Origin: Pseudomonas viridiflava
GTDB taxonomy: Bacteria > Pseudomonadota > Gammaproteobacteria > Pseudomonadales > Pseudomonadaceae
Length of the DNA stretch: 64,000 bases
Reading direction: 5' to 3'
Assembly (NCBI RefSeq): GCF_900580675.1
Contig: NZ_UTBG01000001.1
Coordinates: 434,001-498,000 of the forward strand
The position numbers and the translations under genes are program-made. Positions 30,796 to 38,828 of this stretch are shown one piece after another. The notes beneath the pieces were generated by a model. It was not told where the DNA came from and did no database searches. It saw only the letters and a program-made list of their open reading frames with translations. Within the stretch, counting starts at the first letter, position 1; every line of letters begins with the position of its first letter.

Positions 30796-30839
30796 GCGAC
30801 GCACCACGAAATGGCAGCCCTGCCTGCCAGGTGCGTCGC
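30796..30839. promoter_or_regulatory. Large inverted repeat upstream of the urtA sigma-54 promoter
   Basis: Perfect 10-base arms GCGACGCACC (30796-30805) and GGTGCGTCGC (30830-30839). Inside lies a second inverted pair, TGGCAG and CTGCCA. The arms contain GCACC/GGTGC, the half-site core of NtrC operators, and lie 50-90 bases upstream of the promoter. It could instead be the end hairpin of the PepSY gene transcript, though no T-run follows. Confidence 0.45.
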
Positions 30840-30888
30840 TGTGCGCCAGAACGGGGCGCGATCAATTGCGCAAGGTCTGGCGCCGCCT

Positions 30889-32259
30889 TCAGGCAGGTTC
30901 ACGTTGCAGGAAAAGCCGTGACAGCACCAGGCGATCCAGGGCCCACACGACGATCAACGACGCGCCCACCAACGGAAAAATTACCGCCAGCCCGAGCATG
31001 ATCACCATCGCGGTTTTCCACTTAGGCAGGTCATGGCGCAACGGCGGAACCCCCAGCCCACCGGCGGGCCGGCGCTTCCACCAGATCACCACGCCACTCA
31101 CGGCGCTGAGCAGAATCATCAGGCAGATCAGCAACACGATCAGCTGGTTGACCCAGCCGAACATTTTGCCCTCATGCAGCATCACACCGGTCTCAGTGGC
31201 CCGCGCGACCGTGCTGTAGTGTTCCCAGCGCACATCAGCCAGGACCTTGCCGGTGTACTGATCCACATGCAGGGTGGCGTCGTTGCGCGGGTCGTTGGCA
31301 AACACCGCGACGGTGAAAACGCCCTCGGCGGTGGTGGGAAACGTGATGCTGTAGCCGGGCTCGACCTTGCGCGCGGTGGCCAGGTCGACCACCTGTTGCA
31401 GCCTGACCGTGGGCGCGGCTGGCGCGGCATGCATACCGGCGTGGTTCATGTGTTCGGCATGGTCGCCAGACATCGGCATCGGCGTGTTTTCCATGGCCCA
31501 GGGCACGGTCTGCTGGCTGGCGGTGTTGAGCACCCGCGCTTGCTGATCGGACTGCGGCACGTTGTTCCACATGGCTGCCGGGAACGTGTTCCACAGGTCA
31601 GCGTATTGCTTGCCCCAGAAGCCGGTCCAGGTCATGCCGCTGAGCAGCATCACCAGCAAGAAAGCCGCGCCCCAGAAGCCGGCGATCGCATGCATGTCGC
31701 GCCACAGCACCCGGCCACGGGTGTTGAAACGCGGCCACAACACCCCCGCGGACGACTTGCCGCGCGGCCACCACAGGTACAGGCCGGACACCACCAGCAT
31801 CACGCCCCAGCCGGCGGCCAACTCCACCAGGCGATCGCCGACGGTGCCGATCATCAGCTCGCCGTGCAGCGCGCGGGCGATGGCTTGCAGGTTGTATTTC
31901 GCATCCTGTTCACCGAGCACGGTGCCGCGGTACGGGTCGACGAACACTGTCACTTCGCGGCCGGCCTCATGCATCACGAACTGCGCGCTGCTGGTGGCGT
32001 CGGCCGGTGGCAGGTATTTGCTGATCTTGCCCTGGGGAAAGGCCAGCTGGGCGCGGCGCAATTGCTCGTCGGCGCTCAGTGCGTGCTCGGCACTTTGCAC
32101 GGTGAGCAGGTCGCCGTACATCAGCGGGTCGAGCTGGGGTTTGAACAGGTAGATGATGCCGGTCAGGGCCAGCAGCACCATGAACGGGGCGACGAAGAGG
32201 CCGGCGTAGAAGTGCCAGCGCCAGGCCAGGTTGTAGAAGGAAATCTTTTGAGTGCTCAT
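30889..32259 (-). CDS. PepSY-associated TM (PiuB-like) membrane protein
   Basis: A 456-residue inner-membrane protein with four long helices: residues about 12-36 (FYAGLFVAPFMVLLALTGII), one near 165-185 (LAAGWGVMLVVSGLYLWWPR), one near 220-240 and two at the end. The periplasmic loops carry PepSY-like segments (VFVDPYRGTVLGEQD, LHVDQYTGKVLADVRWEHYS) and a Met/His-rich stretch (MPMSGDHAEHMNHAGMHAAP), suited to copper. Such proteins often sit beside siderophore or copper receptors and may reduce or sense the metal. The TonB receptor gene is next upstream. ATG 32259 gives the canonical start. Confidence 0.88.
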   Translation of the reverse strand: MSTQKISFYNLAWRWHFYAGLFVAPFMVLLALTGIIYLFKPQLDPLMYGDLLTVQSAEHALSADEQLRRAQLAFPQGKISKYLPPADATSSAQFVMHEAGREVTVFVDPYRGTVLGEQDAKYNLQAIARALHGELMIGTVGDRLVELAAGWGVMLVVSGLYLWWPRGKSSAGVLWPRFNTRGRVLWRDMHAIAGFWGAAFLLVMLLSGMTWTGFWGKQYADLWNTFPAAMWNNVPQSDQQARVLNTASQQTVPWAMENTPMPMSGDHAEHMNHAGMHAAPAAPTVRLQQVVDLATARKVEPGYSITFPTTAEGVFTVAVFANDPRNDATLHVDQYTGKVLADVRWEHYSTVARATETGVMLHEGKMFGWVNQLIVLLICLMILLSAVSGVVIWWKRRPAGGLGVPPLRHDLPKWKTAMVIMLGLAVIFPLVGASLIVVWALDRLVLSRLFLQREPA

Positions 32260-32306
32260 CAGGTGCTCCGCATAAGGCTTTAGTTTTTCTTGGTCAGTTC
32301 CATCGC

Positions 32307-32372
32307 CATCGCAGGCAAGCCAGCTCCCACATTGGAACGCATTCCAAATGTGGGAGGGGCTTGCCCCTGATG
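32307..32372. repeat. Compact mixed REP pair
   Basis: Left arm CATCGCAGGCAAGCCAGCTC (from 32307) and right arm TGTGGGAGGGGCTTGCCCCT (from 32349), only 17 bases apart and of different subtypes. It lies between the PepSY and TonB receptor genes. Confidence 0.8.
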
Positions 32373-32375
32373 CTG

Positions 32376-34418
32376 TTAGAAGCTCATGTCGACCTTGGTC
32401 CAGAGTGTTCGCCCCGGCTCCTTGATGGCTTGCGGGTCGTTGGCCGGGTAGCCGAACCCGGCGTTGCCGGCCAGGTTCAAGTGCTCGGCGTAGGCCTTGC
32501 CGAACAGGTTGTCGACGCCGCTGCTGACCTTGAAGTTTTTGTTGATGCGATACGCCGCATTCAGCGAGAACACGCCAAAGCCGCCGCTCTTGTCGAAGTC
32601 CTTGCCGACCACGTTGCCCTTGTTCCGGTCGATGCGGTTTTGCGCCGCGACCACGCGCCACAGGGCGCCGGCGCTCCAGTCGTCTTCGCTGTAGGTGAGG
32701 CCGACACGCGCATCCAGCGGCGGCATTTGCGGCAGCGCCTTGCCGTCGCTGCTGTTCTTGCCCCAGGCATAGGCGAGGGTGGCGTCGGCCTTCCAGTGAC
32801 GCGTCAGCTTGTACGCCACGCCGAGTTCGCCGCCCATGATCCGTGCGTCCACGTTGCGTGCCTGGGAGGTGGTGCCCATCATGCCCGGCTGATAGCTGAA
32901 GAGGATGAAGTCGCGTACCTGGCCGATGTAAGCCGAGGCCCAGGCGTCGAGGTCGGCGGTTTTGTACTGCGCGCCGAAGTCGAGCTGGGTGGTCTTCTCC
33001 GGCTTCACGCCGTCAAAGGCATTCACGGCGCCGACGGCACCGGTGTCGGGGGAAAACAGCTCCCAGTAATCCGGGAAGCGCTCCGCGTGGCCGAGGCCCG
33101 CGTAGAGCGTCGTGGGGCTGTCGGCCAGGTCGTGTTCATAGCGCACGAAGCCCGACGGCAGCGTATCGGCGCGGATGTCGCCTGCGGTGGCGCTGGTCTC
33201 GCGCAAATCCTTGGCCGAGGCACGGTCCAGGCGCGCGCCGGTGATCAGCCGATCACGCTCGGCGGCGTACCAGGTCAGCTCACCGAAGGCGCCGTAGTTG
33301 TGGAAGTTGGCGTCCTTGACCCTGGGCAGGTCCTTGTAGGTGTCGATGCCCATGCTGCTGCGCTCGCGGTGTTCGTTGGTCTGCGCATCCAGGCCGCCGA
33401 TCAGCTGCAGATCGGCCCAGCGCCACGTGGCCTTGACCCGCGCGCCGAGGGTACGCCGGTCGACGTTGGCAGCCATGGGGCCCGCCATCATCCCGGTGCC
33501 GGATGGCGTGCGCAGGCTGTAGTTGTCCATCACATGGTCGGCATAGTTGTAGTAAACCTGGGCCTCGACCTTGTCCAGCACCTCGCCGATGTTGGATTTC
33601 TCGAAGCGCAGCCCCAGGCTTTCGCGCAGGAACTGGGAGCCGTCCATGCCGCGCCCGGCGTAGCGTGCTTCGCCATCGCCACGGCCGGCAGTGAGTTCCA
33701 GCAGGGTATCGGCGTCGGGGGTGAAACCCACGGCAACGTCGCCATTCCACTTGTCGTAACGCGAGGCGACGGTGTCGTTGTTGCCGTCCTTGTAATCGTC
33801 GGCATGCGCCTGGTTACCGATTACCCGCACATAGCCCAGCGGGCCACCCGCAGCGGCATCGATGACCTTATCGAAACGCCCGTTGGAGCCGGCCAGCACG
33901 CTGGCGTTGACGCGCGTGCCCAGCTCGCCGAACTGCTCCGGTTCGCGCTCGAACAGCACCGTGCCGGCTGACGCGCCCGGGCCCCAAAGCACGGTTTGCG
34001 GGCCTTTGATCACGGTAAGTTTGTCGTAGGTTTCCGGCGAAATATACGAGGTGGGCGCGTCCATCCGGCCGGGGCAGGCGCCGAGCATCTGGCTGCCATT
34101 GGTGAGGATATTCAGGCGCGAGCCGAACATGCCGCGCAGTACCGGGTCGCCGTTGGTGCCGCCATTGCGCACCAAGGCGAAGCCGGGGATGGTCTTGAGG
34201 TAGTCGCCGCCATCGCTGGCGGGCACCGGTTGGCGCGGGTCCTTGGGGTTAGTGATCACGGTCAGCGGTGAGCTGGGGGCGATCGCGGTGATTACGGTGG
34301 GCGTGAGCTCGTGCTCGGCGTGCTCATCGGCCTGAGCATGAGGGGCGAGCAACGCGCCGCACAGGGCAGCGAGCACGGGGGTACATCCCAAACGGGTGTC
34401 AGCAGAAAACCTGGACAT
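32376..34418 (-). CDS. oprC: TonB-dependent copper receptor, OprC-like
   Basis: A 680-residue outer-membrane receptor with signal peptide ending ...PHAQA-DE. The plug (residues about 40-165) includes PVPASDGGDYLKTIPGFALV and VLRGMFGSRLNILTNGSQ; the barrel ends with LWTKVDMSF. A CxxxM site (C115, M119 in LGACPGRMD) and an HxM pair (H295, M297 in YADHVMDNY) are present, spaced 180 residues apart, which matches the copper ligands reported for P. aeruginosa OprC (C143/M147, H323/M325 as I recall). ATG 34418 was chosen; an upstream ATG lengthens the leader without reason. Neighbours are all copper-related. Confidence 0.92.
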   Translation of the reverse strand: MSRFSADTRLGCTPVLAALCGALLAPHAQADEHAEHELTPTVITAIAPSSPLTVITNPKDPRQPVPASDGGDYLKTIPGFALVRNGGTNGDPVLRGMFGSRLNILTNGSQMLGACPGRMDAPTSYISPETYDKLTVIKGPQTVLWGPGASAGTVLFEREPEQFGELGTRVNASVLAGSNGRFDKVIDAAAGGPLGYVRVIGNQAHADDYKDGNNDTVASRYDKWNGDVAVGFTPDADTLLELTAGRGDGEARYAGRGMDGSQFLRESLGLRFEKSNIGEVLDKVEAQVYYNYADHVMDNYSLRTPSGTGMMAGPMAANVDRRTLGARVKATWRWADLQLIGGLDAQTNEHRERSSMGIDTYKDLPRVKDANFHNYGAFGELTWYAAERDRLITGARLDRASAKDLRETSATAGDIRADTLPSGFVRYEHDLADSPTTLYAGLGHAERFPDYWELFSPDTGAVGAVNAFDGVKPEKTTQLDFGAQYKTADLDAWASAYIGQVRDFILFSYQPGMMGTTSQARNVDARIMGGELGVAYKLTRHWKADATLAYAWGKNSSDGKALPQMPPLDARVGLTYSEDDWSAGALWRVVAAQNRIDRNKGNVVGKDFDKSGGFGVFSLNAAYRINKNFKVSSGVDNLFGKAYAEHLNLAGNAGFGYPANDPQAIKEPGRTLWTKVDMSF

Positions 34419-34511
34419 AAAAATCCCATCAATCAATCGTAAAACAACACGGCCAGCAGCCTGCGGCTGTCTGTCTAAAGTCGGCCGGGGTGAAGTAACG
34501 TTGTGAAGTGC

Positions 34512-34901
34512 TTACGAGGGGATGGGCGGCGCGCGGCTGCGGGCGCCGGGGAAGATGTTCTGCCGGGCATGGCCCAGGCGCGGGGCGGGGGTCTGGGCGT
34601 TGGCCGGTGGCGGGCTACTCAAGGTGAACGTTGAAATGCCGCCGGGCAGGGCAGGGCAGCTATAGAGCAGGTCGCAATAGCCGCACTTGGACCAGAGGGC
34701 GTGGTGCTCGTCAGGGGCTTTCTTGTGATGGGATTCGCCATGGTCCATCGGCATGTCCATCGACATACCGGCGTGATGATCCATCGGCATCGCTTGGGAA
34801 ATCAGCGGACCGATAAAGATCATCAGCATGGCGAACAGGCTGATCCAACTGCCGCGCTTCACGCGGTGGTGTGGGGATAGCCTGGCGCGAGGGGCGCCCA
34901 T
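34512..34901 (-). CDS. DUF2946 family protein, Met/His-rich
   Basis: A 129-residue small exported or membrane-anchored protein. An N-terminal hydrophobic stretch (SWISLFAMLMIFIGPLISQA) is followed by a His/Met-rich segment (MPMDHHAGMSMDMPMDHGES) and the Cys pair in WSKCGYCDLLYSCP, both suited to copper binding. DUF2946 proteins often occur with copper genes. It sits between the TonB receptor and the PCu(A)C chaperone genes. The molecular role is unknown. Confidence 0.8.
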   Translation of the reverse strand: MGAPRARLSPHHRVKRGSWISLFAMLMIFIGPLISQAMPMDHHAGMSMDMPMDHGESHHKKAPDEHHALWSKCGYCDLLYSCPALPGGISTFTLSSPPPANAQTPAPRLGHARQNIFPGARSRAPPIPS

Positions 34902-34912
34902 CGAGTGATGGT

Positions 34913-35395
34913 CTACTGAGCGTGCTTATGCTCGTTGGGGGCCGTCGGCGGCACTTTCTGTACTGAGACTTCTACTTCAACCTTGCCGGCTTTTTCGAAG
35001 GTCAGGGTCAGCGGGAATTGTTTGCCGTCAGCCAACAGGCTGCGGTCTTTCAGGCCCAGCAGCATCACGTGGTAAGCCATGGGCGCGAAGGTCAAATCAC
35101 CTTTGGCCGGCACGGCGACGCTGGGCACTTGCTGCATCTTCATCAGGTCGCCCTGCATCACATGCTCGTGCAGCTCGGCCTTGTCCGCCAGCGGCGTCTC
35201 GACACCGAGCAGGCGATCCGGGGTGTCCCCGGTGTTGTGAATCACGAAATACGCCGCGACGGTCGGCGCATTCGGTGGCAACTCCTGGGACCAGGGATTA
35301 CTGACCTTCAGGCCGCCGACTTTGTAGTCCTCGGCATTCGCAGCACTGAACACCGGCAGCAACAACGCAGCCAGAAGCAGGGAAGATTTGAGCAT
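34913..35395 (-). CDS. Periplasmic copper chaperone, PCu(A)C family
   Basis: A 160-residue periplasmic protein with signal peptide MLKSSLLLAALLLPVFSAANA. The metal motif H-x(n)-M-x(21+)-H-x-M is visible: H and M in ELHEHVMQGDLMKMQQV and H, M in APMAYHVMLLGLKD, as in PCu(A)C proteins that hold Cu(I) and deliver it to cytochrome oxidase or other targets. The C-terminus is His-rich (NEHKHAQ). It is cotranscribed with both DUF2946 genes by spacing and direction. Confidence 0.92.
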   Translation of the reverse strand: MLKSSLLLAALLLPVFSAANAEDYKVGGLKVSNPWSQELPPNAPTVAAYFVIHNTGDTPDRLLGVETPLADKAELHEHVMQGDLMKMQQVPSVAVPAKGDLTFAPMAYHVMLLGLKDRSLLADGKQFPLTLTFEKAGKVEVEVSVQKVPPTAPNEHKHAQ

Positions 35396-35441
35396 GGCAG
35401 TTCTCCAGAACGGTTCTAAACGCAGTTCACTTGCGAGAAAG

Positions 35442-35837
35442 TCAGACCGCTGGAGAGGCGCGGGGGTTGAGGCTTGGCCATTGCTGGCGGGGGGCAGGAT
35501 TTTGCAACGACGGCGGCGGCAGGCTCTGCACCGCCTCGAACCGCGTGACATACAACTGCGGAACATGCCCCGGCAACGCCACCAGCGGCGCCGAGCCCGA
35601 GCAACACCAGCAATGCTGCATGGTGGAGTGTGGGTCCTGCTGCGGCGCCGGAGTCTCCAGCTTGCCCAGGGCAACGGTTTTCAGGCTGGCGCCATTCGAC
35701 GAACAGAAACTGCCCCACAGCATTTGCTTCACGGGGTCTTCGGACTGCTGCATCGCACCGGCCATCGGCATGGCAAAGGCGTTGAACAGCACTGCAAGGC
35801 AGGCGATCCAGGCAATTGCAAAGCGTTGACGGGCCAT
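35442..35837 (-). CDS. DUF2946 family protein, first gene of the copper cluster
   Basis: A 131-residue protein with an N-terminal hydrophobic leader (FAIAWIACLAVLFNAFAMPM) and a Cys motif HCWCCSGSAPL at about residues 78-88, typical of DUF2946. ATG 35837 is used; a TTG three codons upstream is possible. It opens the minus-strand copper cluster, and the copper-responsive promoter would be expected at 35838-35932, but I could not identify a site. Confidence 0.78.
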   Translation of the reverse strand: MARQRFAIAWIACLAVLFNAFAMPMAGAMQQSEDPVKQMLWGSFCSSNGASLKTVALGKLETPAPQQDPHSTMQHCWCCSGSAPLVALPGHVPQLYVTRFEAVQSLPPPSLQNPAPRQQWPSLNPRASPAV

Positions 35838-35932
35838 GGCGGACAATCCGTAGGGTTATCGAACAGGCGGGTATTTAGCCTGATCGTGGGGGATAAGTAA
35901 AAAGCGGTGGTGTGGTTTGGTGTCGCAGTGGG

Positions 35933-36220
35933 TCAGACCGCGGTGGCATGTAGCTTGAGGCCCAGCGCTTTCATGACTTTCACGATAGTCGCGAACTCGG
36001 GATTGCCAGTGCTGGAAAGGGCTTTGTATAAACTTTCTCTTCCGAGGCCAGCGTCGCGGGCTATTTGGGTCATGCCTTGGGCGCGGGCGATATTGTTGAG
36101 GGCTGAGCGAATCAGCGAGCCGTCTCCGGAGTCTTCTTCGAAAGAAGCTTCAAGATACTCGGCCATGTCTTCTGGGGTTTTGAGGTGTTCAGCTATGTCG
36201 AAATCTTTAAATTCAGTCAT
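35933..36220 (-). CDS. Antitoxin of HI1420/HigA-like type
   Basis: A 95-residue protein with an XRE-like helix-turn-helix (MTQIARDAGLGRESLYKALS) and the family ends FKDFDIAEHLKTPEDMAEYL and NPEFATIVKVMKALGLKL. It belongs to the addiction-module antidote group named after HI1420. It overlaps the toxin gene by four bases (ATGA 36217-36220), with toxin first, antitoxin second, as in higBA-type operons. Confidence 0.88.
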   Translation of the reverse strand: MTEFKDFDIAEHLKTPEDMAEYLEASFEEDSGDGSLIRSALNNIARAQGMTQIARDAGLGRESLYKALSSTGNPEFATIVKVMKALGLKLHATAV

Positions 36221-36525
36221 GGGCCACTCCTTTTTCCAAGTTCATCTGCTATCTGTTTAGCGCGCTGGATGTCACGGTTCTGCGTTGATTTATCACCACC
36301 TATCAAGAGCAGGTAAACCACCTCACCGATGCGCGTGAAATACACCCGGTAGCCAGGACCATGGTGGATGCGCATTTCCGAAACGCCATTTCCTACGGTT
36401 TCGCAGTCTCCGAAGTTGCCCCTTGTTGCGTTGTCCAATCGTGTCAACACGCGTGCCCGGACGGGTTTGCCGCGTGGCGAATCAAGCCACGCCTGAAACT
36501 CATCGGATCTCTTGAATCGAATCAT
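36217..36525 (-). CDS. RelE/HigB-superfamily toxin, HI1419 type
   Basis: A 102-residue protein like the addiction-module killer protein HI1419: RSDEFQAWLDSPRGKPVRAR, RLDNATRGNFGDCETVGNGV, EMRIHHGPGYRVYFTRIGEV and LLLIGGDKSTQNRDI-RAKQIA. Members are predicted ribosome-dependent mRNA endonucleases. Conserved basic and aromatic residues (R, Y, K in GPGYRVYF and DKSTQ) are intact, so the toxin looks functional. ATG 36525 chosen; the longer frame upstream has no family similarity. Confidence 0.88.
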   Translation of the reverse strand: MIRFKRSDEFQAWLDSPRGKPVRARVLTRLDNATRGNFGDCETVGNGVSEMRIHHGPGYRVYFTRIGEVVYLLLIGGDKSTQNRDIQRAKQIADELGKRSGP

Positions 36526-36533
36526 TTTTGATC

Positions 36534-36549
36534 GTATTCCTTGGGATAC
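36534..36549. promoter_or_regulatory. Possible operator of the toxin-antitoxin operon
   Basis: GTATTCC and GGATAC form an imperfect inverted repeat just before the toxin start, where the antitoxin would be expected to bind for autoregulation. Confidence 0.35.
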
Positions 36550-36785
36550 AGATTGGCAAGTTGCGACGCGCTGCAAAAGCAGGCTTCCCCCATCGCGGAT
36601 GAATGGCGCGAGGCCGCACGAGGGGAGGTTAGGACGGGGGCTTTGGGCAGAACCAGCCGGCTGGTTCGGAAGTGGTTGTAGGGTGAATCGCCTTTCCGGT
36701 GGCGAAACCTAGCGGTGGTCTTTTTTTAATCTGGAGGGGACCACTGCACCCTGGTACACAGTTCAAAGTGTGGGATCGGTGTTGT

Positions 36786-37505
36786 TCAAAAAGAGTGGAT
36801 TGCCTGCAAGGTCGCTACCACGGTGGTGAATTCTTGATCCACCTCGGCCAATACAGGACGCGTCAAAACAAGCACTGGAATCCCAAGCTCCCGCGCCACT
36901 TCCAGCTTCGGCTCGGTGGCGGTACTGCCGCTGTTCTTACTGATCAGCACATCAATCCCACGCTGTTCAAACAGCACGCGCTCATCTTCGATCAGAAACG
37001 GCCCGCGCGCGCCGATGACTTCACAGCGCGCGTTGCCCGGATACACATCCAGCGCGCGCAGCGTCCAGAACTGGTCCTGCGGGATTTCATCGAGGTGTTG
37101 CAGTGGCTCGCGCCCTAAGGTGAACAGCGGACGCTTGAACGGTTTCAAGGCTTCTATCAACTCTGCCCAGTCACTCACCTCACGCCAGTCATCCCCCGCC
37201 TGCGGCTGCCACGCCGGGCGGCGCAAAGCCCAGCACGGCACGCCACTCAAACGTGCAGCCTGGGCGGCGTTGGCGCTGATCTGTGCTGCGTAGGGGTGCG
37301 TGGCGTCCAGGATCAGGCTGATATTTTCATCGCGAACAAACTGCGCCAGCCCTTCAGCCCCACCATAACCCCCCACGTGAACCTGGCACGTCAGGTCGGT
37401 CGGCACTCGCCCAACCCCTGCCAGGCTATAGATATGCTCAGGCCCCAATGTGCGGGCGATGGCCAGCGCCTCGGTTACACCACCCAGCAGCAGGATTCGT
37501 TTCAT
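36786..37505 (-). CDS. cobK: Precorrin-6A reductase CobK
   Basis: A 239-residue NADPH-dependent reductase that converts precorrin-6A to precorrin-6B in aerobic cobalamin synthesis. The N-terminus [20 protein letters not shown] is the family nucleotide-binding start; [20 protein letters not shown] and [20 protein letters not shown] are the conserved CobK/CbiJ motifs. The gene begins at ATG 37505 and overlaps the cobL stop, so the two are coupled. Confidence 0.95.
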   Translation of the reverse strand: MKRILLLGGVTEALAIARTLGPEHIYSLAGVGRVPTDLTCQVHVGGYGGAEGLAQFVRDENISLILDATHPYAAQISANAAQAARLSGVPCWALRRPAWQPQAGDDWREVSDWAELIEALKPFKRPLFTLGREPLQHLDEIPQDQFWTLRALDVYPGNARCEVIGARGPFLIEDERVLFEQRGIDVLISKNSGSTATEPKLEVARELGIPVLVLTRPVLAEVDQEFTTVVATLQAIHSF

Positions 37506-38707
37506 AGCGGCTTGACCACGTCCAGCAAGGTGATCGGCAGCGCCTGGCGCCAGGTGTCGAACTCGCCCAACGGCTGAGCCTGGGCCACGTGGATGCGTGT
37601 GAGTTCGCCGCCGTGTTGGGCACGCCAGTTCATCAAGGTCATTTCGCTTTGCAGGGTCACGGCGTTGGCCACCAACCGGCCGCCGGGGCGCAGGTGTTGC
37701 CAGCAGGTGTCGAGCACGCCGTCGCGGGTGACGCCGCCGCCGATGAAGATCGCGTCGGGCGCCTCCAGGCCATTCAACACTTGCGGTGCGCTGCCTCGGA
37801 TCAACTGCAGGCCGGGCACACCGAGGGCGTCGCGGTTGTGTTCGATCAGGGCTTGGCGGCCTTCGTCCGCCTCAATCGCCAGGGCGCGGCAACTCGGGTG
37901 AGCGCGCATCCATTCAATGCCGATGGAGCCGCTGCCCGCGCCCACGTCCCACAGCAGTTCGCCGGGCATCGGGGCGAGGCGGGCGAGGGTCATGGCGCGG
38001 ACATCGCGCTTGGTCAGTTGGCCGTCGTGCTTGAAGGCCGAATCCGGCAGGCCCGCCAGGCGCGATAGGTGGGGTGTTTCGCTGGACGCTACACAGTCGA
38101 TGGCGACGAGATTCAAGTCGGCGACCGAACTGTGCTCCCACGACTGCGCCAGTCCGTCGACACGTCGCTCATCCGCACCGCCCAGGTGTTCAAACACGCT
38201 CAACCGGCTGGGCCCAAACCCGGCCTCAGCCAACAGCGCAGCAATCAAGGCAGGGCTGCTGCCGTCATTGCTCAACACCAGCAACCGCACCCCACTGGCC
38301 AGGTGCGCATTCAGCGCGGCCAATGGCCGCGCGACCACGGATAACGTCACCACCTTCTGCAACGGCCAGCCCAGGCGCGCTGCCGCCAGCGACACCGACG
38401 ACGGCGCCGGCAAAATCAGCAACTCTTCTGCGGCCACTTGCCGCGCCAAACTGGCGCCCACGCCATAGAACATGGGGTCGCCACTGGCCAGTACGCACAC
38501 CGGCTCACCGCGCCGCGCCAGCACCGGCTCCAGGGAAAACGGGCTCGGCCACAGCTGGCGCTCGCCGCGAATACACACCGGCAGCAAGTCCAGCTGGCGC
38601 TGGCCGCCTATAATCCGCGTGGCGCGCAACAGGGCATGCCGGGCATTCCTGCCCAGCCCCTTGAAGCCGTCTTCACCGATGCCTACAACCGTCAGCCAGG
38701 GCGACAT
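37502..38707 (-). CDS. cobL: Precorrin-6Y C5,15-methyltransferase (decarboxylating) CobL (CbiE-CbiT fusion)
   Basis: A 401-residue fusion. Residues 1-200 are a CbiE-type tetrapyrrole methylase ([36 protein letters not shown]), and residues about 205-401 a CbiT-type Rossmann methyltransferase ([38 protein letters not shown]). It methylates C5 and C15 and removes the acetate carboxyl on ring C of precorrin-6B. First gene of the leftward cobLK pair and divergent from cobG across 121 bases. I saw no cobalamin riboswitch box in that gap. Confidence 0.95.
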   Translation of the reverse strand: MSPWLTVVGIGEDGFKGLGRNARHALLRATRIIGGQRQLDLLPVCIRGERQLWPSPFSLEPVLARRGEPVCVLASGDPMFYGVGASLARQVAAEELLILPAPSSVSLAAARLGWPLQKVVTLSVVARPLAALNAHLASGVRLLVLSNDGSSPALIAALLAEAGFGPSRLSVFEHLGGADERRVDGLAQSWEHSSVADLNLVAIDCVASSETPHLSRLAGLPDSAFKHDGQLTKRDVRAMTLARLAPMPGELLWDVGAGSGSIGIEWMRAHPSCRALAIEADEGRQALIEHNRDALGVPGLQLIRGSAPQVLNGLEAPDAIFIGGGVTRDGVLDTCWQHLRPGGRLVANAVTLQSEMTLMNWRAQHGGELTRIHVAQAQPLGEFDTWRQALPITLLDVVKPL

Positions 38708-38828
38708 ATCAATTCCTTGAACGACATCCGACGGGCAGGCTTTTCATGCCGCCGGACAAAGCAGGCATAATACCGCGCCTTTACCCGTTAACCGGTAGCC
38801 CCGTGAACCCAACGCCGCTCTGAATACC

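Noticed and set aside
38708..38828. Cobalamin riboswitch between cobL and cobG
   Set aside because: The gap is only 121 bases and lacks the B12-box GCCACTG pattern and the usual length of about 200 bases.
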